Source: CAZOWW01 sp964583765 (GTDB lineage: Bacteria > Actinomycetota > Actinomycetes > Actinomycetales > Kineosporiaceae). Taken from it: a stretch of DNA of 21,518 bases. Where the stretch lies: NCBI GenBank assembly GCA_964583765.1, contig CAZOWW010000103.1:1-21518 (forward strand), in the 5' to 3' direction. Under the pieces are notes generated by a model. The model was not told the origin of the DNA. It ran no database searches and was given only the letters and a program-made list of their open reading frames with translations. The translations under genes and the position numbers were made by a program. Below are positions 5,912 to 11,327 of the stretch, in pieces (positions within the stretch are counted from its first letter, which is position 1; each line of letters begins with the position of its first letter).

Positions 5912-6750
5912 AGCGAACTCCCCGACCGGCCGCGGTCCCGACGGGCGCCCGGCCGCCAGGACGACCCGGGCTCTGGTCTTCGATCTGGACGGCACCCTCG
6001 CCGCGTCCAAGCAGCCCGTGGACCCGTCGATGGCCGTCGCGCTGGTGGCGACCCTCCGGCGGTTGCCGGTGTGCATCATCTCCGGTGGGACGTTCGGGCA
6101 GTTCCAGGCCCAGGTCCTCGACAGACTCCCGGCGCCCGAGGACCTGCTGCGAAGGCTCCACCTGATGCCCACGTGCGGCACGCGCTACTACACCCGACAG
6201 GACGGTGCCTGGAGACGGGTCTACGCCGAAGATCTGTCGCCGCTTCAGTCCCGGCAGATCAGGCAGGCTCTCGAGGCCTCGGCGAGATCACTGGGGTACT
6301 GGCAACCCACCGAGTGGGGAGCCCTGATCGAGGATCGCGGAAGCCAGGTCACCTACTCGGCGCTGGGCCAGGCAGCTCCCGTCACCGCCAAGACGGCCTG
6401 GGACCCCGACGGCGCCCGGCGGCGCGCGTTGCTGGCCCAGGTGAGCCGACGTCTGCCGGACTTCGAGGTCAGGGCCGGTGGCTCGACCTCGATCGACGTG
6501 ACCCTCAAGGGGATCGACAAGGCCTACGGCATCCGCAAGCTGCTGGCCCCGTTGGCCGCCACGACCGATGACCTGCTCTTCGTCGGTGACCGATTGGACG
6601 AGCAGGGGAACGACCACCCCGTGCTGGCGATGGGCGTACGCTGCGTCGCGGTGCAGAACTGGCAGGACACCCTGACGGTCATCGACCAGTTCAACCAGTG
6701 GTGGGACGGCTCCGTCGACCACCCGTCCTTCCAGATCCTCGCCGAACCAC
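5805..6750 (+). repeat. Segmental duplication, copy 2
   Basis: Homologous to 229-1160: cupin tail plus HAD gene. The left border lies inside the whiB frame. The right border is near the HAD C-terminus, where the two copies diverge into PRREAPADQ... and PQAVAKPRS. Confidence 0.9.
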
Positions 6751-6776
6751 AAGCGGTGGCGAAGCCTCGGAGCTGA
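5901..6776 (+). CDS. HAD-IIB hydrolase, eukaryotic-type phosphomannomutase-like (copy 2)
   Basis: A 291-aa paralogue of the protein at 316-1272. All HAD motifs are intact: FDLDGT, the IISGGT segment, the LKGIDKAYGI lysine, and GDRLDEQGNDHPV. The predicted activity is therefore the same: phosphomannomutase-like or sugar-phosphate phosphatase. It starts at ATG 5901, overlapping the WhiB-cupin fusion stop by 11 nt, so its translation is probably coupled to whiB. The C-terminus is shorter than copy 1 and stops just after the shared domain, probably representing the original end. The DNA from the ALEASARSLGYW segment onward is nearly identical to copy 1, while the 5' third is clearly more divergent. 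Confidence 0.87.
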   Translation: MPRRANSPTGRGPDGRPAARTTRALVFDLDGTLAASKQPVDPSMAVALVATLRRLPVCIISGGTFGQFQAQVLDRLPAPEDLLRRLHLMPTCGTRYYTRQDGAWRRVYAEDLSPLQSRQIRQALEASARSLGYWQPTEWGALIEDRGSQVTYSALGQAAPVTAKTAWDPDGARRRALLAQVSRRLPDFEVRAGGSTSIDVTLKGIDKAYGIRKLLAPLAATTDDLLFVGDRLDEQGNDHPVLAMGVRCVAVQNWQDTLTVIDQFNQWWDGSVDHPSFQILAEPQAVAKPRS

Positions 6777-6785
6777 CCTCGCCGC

Positions 6786-6816
6786 TGCCTGGGCGGCTCC
6801 CGTACCGGTCCAGGCA
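6786..6816. terminator. Inverted repeat between convergent genes
   Basis: TGCCTGG (6786-6792) pairs with CCAGGCA (6810-6816), with CGG/CCG inside the loop. It sits in the 58-nt gap between the HAD gene and the convergent coiled-coil gene and may terminate transcription in both directions. There is no T-run. Confidence 0.45.
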
Positions 6817-6834
6817 ACGGCGTCGTGGATCTGA

Positions 6835-7293
6835 TCAGGCGGACGCCACGGGGCCTGAGTGGTGTCCGGCGGCGACAGTCCCGGCCGAGAGCTTGTCGGC
6901 CTCGGCGCGGGCCAGGACAGCCTCCGCGACGGCGTACTCGGTCTGGTCGAGCACGACGACGGCCAGGGCGACCGCGCTGGCCGCTTCCTCTTCCGCGTGA
7001 TCCGCGTGCCGCTCTGCCCTGGCGAGGTCCTTCTGAGCGCGCCGCTCGTCAGCGTCCTCACGCACGGTGGCGAGAGTTCGCTCCACCGCCGCCCGGGCGT
7101 TCCGCCAGGGCGCCTTCAGCTTGTCCACCACTTCGTCACCGGTGTGCTCGACGTTGCGCGCCAGGGTGGCCTGCAGCGCCCTGTGTCGGGCTGCCAGCAA
7201 CTCCAGGTTCTGGTCCCGGGCCGCTGACAGGGAGTTCTCGATGTGCTTCGACCGCTCGGACAGGTCAGCGAGGTGGTCGGACAGAGTCTTCAC
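6835..7293 (-). CDS. Predicted coiled-coil protein of unknown function, 152 aa
   Basis: The sequence is Ala/Glu/Arg-rich and strongly helical. Long heptad-like stretches run through about residues 5-135 (for example LADLSERSKHIENSLSAARDQ and ARAERHADHAEEEAASAVALAV). No enzyme motif, signal peptide or membrane segment is visible. It starts at GTG 7293, 10 nt after the BON gene stop, and its Shine-Dalgarno (GAGG) overlaps that stop codon, so the two are one operon. I do not recognise the family beyond similar hypothetical proteins of actinobacteria. Co-expression with a BON protein makes an envelope- or stress-related structural role conceivable. Confidence 0.75.
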   Translation of the reverse strand: MKTLSDHLADLSERSKHIENSLSAARDQNLELLAARHRALQATLARNVEHTGDEVVDKLKAPWRNARAAVERTLATVREDADERRAQKDLARAERHADHAEEEAASAVALAVVVLDQTEYAVAEAVLARAEADKLSAGTVAAGHHSGPVASA

Positions 7294-7303
7294 GTCGCCC
7301 GCC

Positions 7304-7972
7304 TCAGGAGCGCACGTGCAGTTCGTTGACCACGGATGTCACGCCGGGGGCGAACCACGCGGAACGCTGGGCCACGTCGCGCTCGTGCTGCGACCGGACG
7401 AACCCTTCGAGTCGGACCGAACCGCCGTCACCGGTGTGCACGGTGATGTTGCGCCCGTCCACCTCGGCGCTGCGGATGAGGGCCGCGCTGATCGCCTCCC
7501 CGACGCCGATCGCCGACGCCGTGGGCATGATGGTGACCAAATTGTGCAGACCCGTGACACCCTTGAGATGGTGCACCGCTCGTGCGGCGGACTCCCGCTG
7601 GTAGTTCCACGAGACGTGCCCTGACAGCGTGACGACATGGTCATGGACCGTGGCGGTCACCGAGCCCTTAGGGACATTCGTGGCGTGGGCGAGCGCGCCC
7701 GTCGCCTCCCGGGCGATGTCGAGGTCACCCACGCCCTGCCACTTTCCGCGGACGGTGAGTTCCTCGGCGATCGCGGTCACCCCGCGCACCCGCATCGCGG
7801 CGTGCTCGGCCTGCAGCTTCTCCGGATAACTGTCGACCTCGCCGGAGAGCATCACGGCACCGTGGTTGACCGCGACCCCGATCTTCGCGTTGTTCAGATA
7901 TGGAAGCCAGCTCAACTCGTCGGTCACTGCGGTTTTCAGTTCAGTATCTGTCATGACGGGGCTTTGTGTCAT
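7304..7972 (-). CDS. Triple BON-domain protein
   Basis: A 222-aa protein built of three consecutive BON repeats, roughly residues 8-72, 78-150 and 155-222. Each has the beta-strand pattern VxxGxVxLSGxVxxxxxRxxAExAVxxVxGVxxVxNxL (for example NHGAVMLSGEVDSYPEKLQAE, HDHVVTLSGHVSWNYQRE, DGGSVRLEGFVRSQHERD). BON domains bind membranes or polymers and occur in OsmY-type stress proteins. No signal peptide is visible, so it is probably cytoplasmic or membrane-associated. ATG 7972 is preferred over ATG 7954 because a -10 box ends 6 nt before it, which would make the mRNA leaderless; neither start has a Shine-Dalgarno sequence. Confidence 0.87.
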   Translation of the reverse strand: MTQSPVMTDTELKTAVTDELSWLPYLNNAKIGVAVNHGAVMLSGEVDSYPEKLQAEHAAMRVRGVTAIAEELTVRGKWQGVGDLDIAREATGALAHATNVPKGSVTATVHDHVVTLSGHVSWNYQRESAARAVHHLKGVTGLHNLVTIMPTASAIGVGEAISAALIRSAEVDGRNITVHTGDGGSVRLEGFVRSQHERDVAQRSAWFAPGVTSVVNELHVRS

Positions 7973-7978
7973 ATGCTG

Positions 7979-7984
7979 AGTGTA
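7979..7984 (-). promoter_or_regulatory. -10 box for a leaderless BON transcript
   Basis: TACACT on the minus strand, six bases before ATG 7972, puts the expected transcription start at or next to the start codon. No good -35 hexamer was seen. Confidence 0.45.
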
Positions 7985-8401
7985 TCCGGGACGTGCGAGA
8001 TATCCAGTTGATCTCGGGATGAAGGTCCAGATCGAACCAGGTGGGTGGCGTGAGCGGTCCAGGGTTGAAGGAACGTCGTCGATCGGAGAATTTCCTGTGG
8101 CGCGCGGGGGTTTTCGGTCGTCGATCCGTCGATCCGTCGATATTTCTCCGGGGCGCCGAGGATGGCGGGACCACCGAGCAGATGAACCATGATTCCCCCG
8201 GCGCCGTCCCGTTGACGCCCATGACTTCGCGGTGGCACGGGCCGGTGCCCGCGCGACCGTCCTGTGGCTCTGTCCGATGCGCACCCGTCAGGTAGGGCAG
8301 CCGGATCGGACGGCGACCCGAGCCTGTGACCGATGCGGTCGGACGGACCCGGCTCGACCGGGATGTGGTCGTTCCGGTCGGCGTGTGCCGGGAAGGCCGT
8401 C
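7985..8401. other. Intergenic region between BON and CDF genes
   Basis: 417 nt with no convincing gene. The frames open here are low-complexity Arg/Pro-rich translations. The only repeat seen is cgtcgatc, which occurs twice plus a final cgtcgata (8119-8142). Promoters for the CDF gene could not be identified with confidence. Confidence 0.4.
8119..8142. repeat. Threefold 8-bp tandem repeat
   Basis: Units cgtcgatc, cgtcgatc and cgtcgata lie in direct succession in the gap upstream of the CDF gene. They may be iterated regulator sites or simple slippage. Confidence 0.8.
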
Positions 8402-9403
8402 GTGACTGCCTCCCGGACACCACCCGACGGCCATGCCGATGGGCCGGCGGCGAGTTCTCCCGGATCCGACCATCGCGGCGTGCGGGTGGGGCTGGCCGTC
8501 ACCGTGGTCGAGTCGGTGGCCCTGGCGGCAGCCGCCGGCGCCACCGGCTCCACCGCGCTGATCACGCAGACGGCCACCAGCCTCGCGGACGTCGCGGGCA
8601 GCGTCTTCCTCCTCATCGGCGTCATCAGCAGCCGCCGCACCGCGGACCAGCACCATCCGCTCGGATACGGTCGAGAGCGGTTCTTCTGGTCGCTCCTGGC
8701 CGCGGTCGGTGTCTTCCTCGGCGGCTTCGGGGTGGCCCTTGCCGAGACGGTCCACGCCTGGCTCGACCCCCGCGCACCCGGATCCTTCGCCATCGGCTAT
8801 GCGGTCATCGCCGTCGTCGTCGCCCTGGACACCACCGGGCTCATGGCCGGACTGCGACCACTCCTGCGACGTGCCGCCGACAGGCGCCTGTCCGCCGTCG
8901 GCCTGTTGTGGCGCGGCACCGACCCGGCGGCCACCACCGTGGTGCTCACGAACGCGGCGGGCGTGAGCGGCGGCGTCCTGGCAGCGGGAGGGCTGGTCGT
9001 CTCGCAGGCGACCCACAGCCCCGCGGCCGACACCGTGGCCGGTGCCCTCATCGGGCTCGTCCTGCTGGCTACCTCGATCGTGCTGTTGCACACCAACCGG
9101 GAACTGCTCACCGGGCGCGGGTTGTCCCTGCCGGAGATCACGCGGATGAGGGGTCTCGTGCGGCAACAGGCGGGTGTCGAGGCGGTCCCCGACCTCTTCG
9201 CGATCTTCGTCGGGCCGGCGACCCTCTTGGTCGACGGCGACGTGATCTTCGACGATGCGCTCGACGTGCCCGCGGTCGAGGCCGCGATCGTCACTGCGGC
9301 GGCGGCCCTCCGCCAGAGCTGGCCCGCGATCGCCTATGTCTATCTCAATCCCGTCGCTGCCCCGCGACCACGCCGGCACGGGGACAGCAGCCTGGCGCAG
9401 TGA
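8402..9403 (+). CDS. CDF-family transporter-like membrane protein with altered metal site
   Basis: A 333-aa protein with about six membrane segments and the CDF landmarks SLADVAGSVFLLIG, then HPLGYGRERFFWSLLAA, then a cytosolic C-terminal domain from about residue 240. CDF proteins export Zn, Mn, Fe or Co by proton exchange. In TM2 the family pattern is H/D-xxx-D; here it reads T-SLA-D (TATSLAD), so one ligand is missing. In TM5 the usual acidic ligand region (FEDSAAL-like) reads LTNAAGVSGG with no acid. The protein may be a non-transporting or altered-specificity member. GTG 8402 follows GGAAGG by 5 nt and is preferred to ATG 8333. It is followed by a 466-nt gap before the next gene. Confidence 0.85.
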   Translation: MTASRTPPDGHADGPAASSPGSDHRGVRVGLAVTVVESVALAAAAGATGSTALITQTATSLADVAGSVFLLIGVISSRRTADQHHPLGYGRERFFWSLLAAVGVFLGGFGVALAETVHAWLDPRAPGSFAIGYAVIAVVVALDTTGLMAGLRPLLRRAADRRLSAVGLLWRGTDPAATTVVLTNAAGVSGGVLAAGGLVVSQATHSPAADTVAGALIGLVLLATSIVLLHTNRELLTGRGLSLPEITRMRGLVRQQAGVEAVPDLFAIFVGPATLLVDGDVIFDDALDVPAVEAAIVTAAAALRQSWPAIAYVYLNPVAAPRPRRHGDSSLAQ

Positions 9404-9710
9404 CAGCGCCCGGGGCGAGGTCACCGCCTTCGAACCGTCGTTCCCCTGCCGTCGCCGCCCGGGGGAGTCTGGGCAGGACCGGCGTCGCCCGAAGCGGCCG
9501 ATTTGGTGGGCGTGTTCCTGGACCCTGCGGGCACCGGACGGTCCGGGCAGCCACCGCACCGGTAGGACGACCACGACGAGAACGACCGGAAGCGGCATCA
9601 GGACCTCCTGGGGAGGGCGTTCTGCGGGTGCGGAGCATCCGTCACCGTGGTCCCGAGCAACGAAACCACTGTACGCGCGTCGCCGGACGTTCGGCCCGTT
9701 GCTGCTGGTC
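9404..9710 (+). other. Gap downstream of CDF gene
   Basis: No gene, strong hairpin or promoter could be supported here. Open frames on both strands are Arg/Pro-rich shadows. The promoter and leader of the next gene begin at about 9711. Confidence 0.4.
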
Positions 9711-9733
9711 CCGCACGCTCGCTCGACCCGGTG

Positions 9734-9739
9734 TAGGTT
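9734..9739 (+). promoter_or_regulatory. -10 box of the DUF1269-like gene leader
   Basis: TAGGTT lies in the context CCCGGTG-TAGGTTGA, shared with the usp promoter (CCCGGTG-TACGTTGA at 4370-4384). The -35 position (about 9711-9716, ccgcac) is poor, so an activator may be needed. The expected start is near 9746. Confidence 0.45.
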
Positions 9740-9745
9740 GAGCGA

Positions 9746-9869
9746 TGTTGCAGGGACGGCTCCCTGCTCTCCTCGGGCCCCTGAGGCCCGCGCCACGGTG
9801 AAGCCTGTGGGCGTTACTCCGGACCTCGGTAGCGCGTCTCGATGACGCACTACGTGAGGACTCCCGATC
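9746..9869 (+). ncRNA. Structured 5' leader, copy B (candidate cis-regulatory RNA)
   Basis: The hairpins correspond to copy A. H1 is GCAGGGA-cggc-TCCCTGC (9750-9767). H2 is CGGGCC-cctga-GGCCCG (9774-9790). H3 is CCAC/GTGG (9793-9810). H4 is GCGTTAC/GTAGCGC (9811-9835) with an 11-nt loop. H1-H3 keep their position but not their sequence, while 9807-9843 is almost identical to 4451-4487. A GAGGA ribosome-binding site (9856-9860) ends the leader 9 nt before ATG 9870. The distance from the inferred start to the conserved block is 61 nt here and 62 nt in copy A. Confidence 0.5.
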
Positions 9870-10457
9870 ATGAGTCAAGACCTGGCTACAGAACTGACCG
9901 TCGGCACCCAGGGCGGCGGCACGACGATCCTCGACGCCGTTGTCGGTGTCTATGCCGCCGAGGCGGATCTCCACTCGGCGATCAAGCACCTCGAGCGTGA
10001 GCGCTGCGACATGAGGCTCGTCTCCGTGTTGTGCACAGCGGTCGGTCAGGAACCTCATGTGGTGGGGCTCGAGCCCCGCCCCACCCACATCGCGCGTGGG
10101 GCGACGTGGAACGGGATCTGGGGTTGGATCATGGGTGCCTTCCTCCTCGTCCCTGGTGTCGGACAAGCCGCACCCGGCCGTCGCCTGCTGTTCCTGCCGA
10201 TCACGGCGGGGATCGGCACCTCCGATGGCCCACTGGTCGGCACGCTGACCAGCATGGGTATCCCCACGACGGGTGTCCCGCGCTACGAGGCGGATCTGCG
10301 TGCCGAGCGCTTCCTGGCGATCGCCCACGGCAACCCAGGGCAGGTCGCGCGGATCCGTGACCTGCTCGGCCAGACCTGTCATGAGCGCCTTGACCAGCAC
10401 GCCGTGCCGGCACGCGTCCCATCGCCCTCCTCGGCGACCGTTCCTGGGAGGGGTTGA
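9870..10457 (+). CDS. DUF1269 / general-stress-type membrane protein
   Basis: A 195-aa protein. An N-terminal ferredoxin-like stretch (VVGVYAAEADLHSAIKHLERERCDMRLVSVL) is followed by a glycine-rich hydrophobic middle (GIWGWIMGAFLLVPGVGQ) and a closing segment GIPTTGVPRYEADLRAERFLAIAHG. This order is typical of DUF1269 and general stress protein 17M-like proteins, in which the last segment reads GIPKDSVLKYE..LKADKFLLIAHG. Function is unknown; it is probably membrane-associated and stress-induced. It is 7 nt upstream of lemA and probably heads an operon with lemA and the P-type ATPase. It is preceded by the same leader type as the universal stress gene, implying shared regulation. Confidence 0.82.
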   Translation: MSQDLATELTVGTQGGGTTILDAVVGVYAAEADLHSAIKHLERERCDMRLVSVLCTAVGQEPHVVGLEPRPTHIARGATWNGIWGWIMGAFLLVPGVGQAAPGRRLLFLPITAGIGTSDGPLVGTLTSMGIPTTGVPRYEADLRAERFLAIAHGNPGQVARIRDLLGQTCHERLDQHAVPARVPSPSSATVPGRG

Positions 10458-10464
10458 GTCGGTC

Positions 10465-11160
10465 ATGGGTTCCCTTCTGGACCTCGGGGTCATCGGGGCA
10501 GTCGGTGTCATCGTGGTGACGGGTGCGGCGCGGGCCTACAACGGACTGGTTCGCGGCCGGGTCCGCGCCCGGGATGCCTGGTCGCGGATCGACGTGGAGC
10601 TCACGCGTCGCCATGACCTGATCCTGAACCTGGTCGAAGCGGTGAAGGGCCACGCCGCTCACGAACGGGCCACGTTCGAGGCCGTTGCCTCGGCAAGGGT
10701 CGCGGCGGTGAGCGCCCAGGCCGGCGGCGACCCGAGCGAGGTCGGCCCGGCCGAGGACGTGCTGAGCCAGTCGCTACGGACGCTGTTCGCGGTGGCGGAG
10801 AACTATCCCCGGCTGCGGGCGGGGGAATCCTTCGTGCGGTTGCAGGAGCAACTGACCGGGACCGACGACAAACTCGAATATTCCCGGCACTTCTACAACG
10901 CCAGTGCCCGGATCTATGACCTGGCGATCCAGTCCTTTCCCCGACGTTTTCTCGCGGGGGCGTTCGGATTCCGACCGGTGGCCCTCTTCGAGACCGAAGC
11001 GATCGAGGGTGAGATTCTGCGGGTGAGCTTCAACGGCCTGGGCTCACCGGTCCCGATGGCCAGGCACTGGAGCGGATCCCAGGCCAGGGCCGCGTCCGGT
11101 TCGCACTTGTTCAACTCCCCACCGCCCAACTCCCCACCGCCCGGTTCCTCGACGGCCTGA
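10465..11160 (+). CDS. lemA: LemA family protein
   Basis: A 231-aa protein with one N-terminal membrane helix (residues ~5-22, LGVIGAVGVIVVTGAARAY). The LemA core follows: YNGLVRGRVRARDAWSRIDVELTRRHDLILNLVEAVKGHAAHER, ENYPRLRA, and YNASARIYDLAIQSFPRRFLA. LemA proteins are small membrane-anchored four-helix-bundle proteins of unclear biochemical role, often in stress or envelope loci. The C-terminus has a Pro/Ser-rich tail with a repeated NSPPP element. ATG 10465 follows GGGAGGGG at 10446-10453 with a somewhat long spacing (11 nt) and lies 7 nt after the upstream stop. Confidence 0.9.
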   Translation: MGSLLDLGVIGAVGVIVVTGAARAYNGLVRGRVRARDAWSRIDVELTRRHDLILNLVEAVKGHAAHERATFEAVASARVAAVSAQAGGDPSEVGPAEDVLSQSLRTLFAVAENYPRLRAGESFVRLQEQLTGTDDKLEYSRHFYNASARIYDLAIQSFPRRFLAGAFGFRPVALFETEAIEGEILRVSFNGLGSPVPMARHWSGSQARAASGSHLFNSPPPNSPPPGSSTA

Positions 11161-11174
11161 ATCCGGGTGCGGAC

Positions 11175-11327
11175 ATGTCTCCACGGATCGCGCGGCACAG
11201 GCGGCTGACCGTCGTCCACGTCCTTGTCCTCTTCGTGGTCCGGGTCGGGTCAGCGATGGGAAAGGAAAGCGGAGCGGTCGCTGAGGTGGCCACCGGCACC
11301 TTCGGGTTGCGGCGGGGGAGACCATGA
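11175..11327 (+). CDS. Possible 50-aa ORF coupled to the P-type ATPase
   Basis: ATG 11175 opens a 50-codon frame whose TGA overlaps the ATPase start as ATGA (11324-11327). The product is basic at its N-terminus (MSPRIARHRRL) with a short hydrophobic stretch (VVHVLVLFVVRVG). No clear Shine-Dalgarno sequence precedes it. It could be a single-span microprotein or a coupling ORF, but chance is not excluded. Confidence 0.3.
   Translation: MSPRIARHRRLTVVHVLVLFVVRVGSAMGKESGAVAEVATGTFGLRRGRP

Noticed and set aside
5775..6776. Mobile element carrying the duplicated cassette
   Set aside because: No transposase, terminal inverted repeats or target-site duplications were seen at the borders of the duplication. 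Ordinary recombination explains it.
8288..9871. 527-codon open frame on the minus strand
   Set aside because: It runs antisense to the CDF gene, whose membrane pattern and family motifs are clear. The minus-strand translation is Arg/Gly/Asp-rich with no domain character, as expected from high-GC shadowing.
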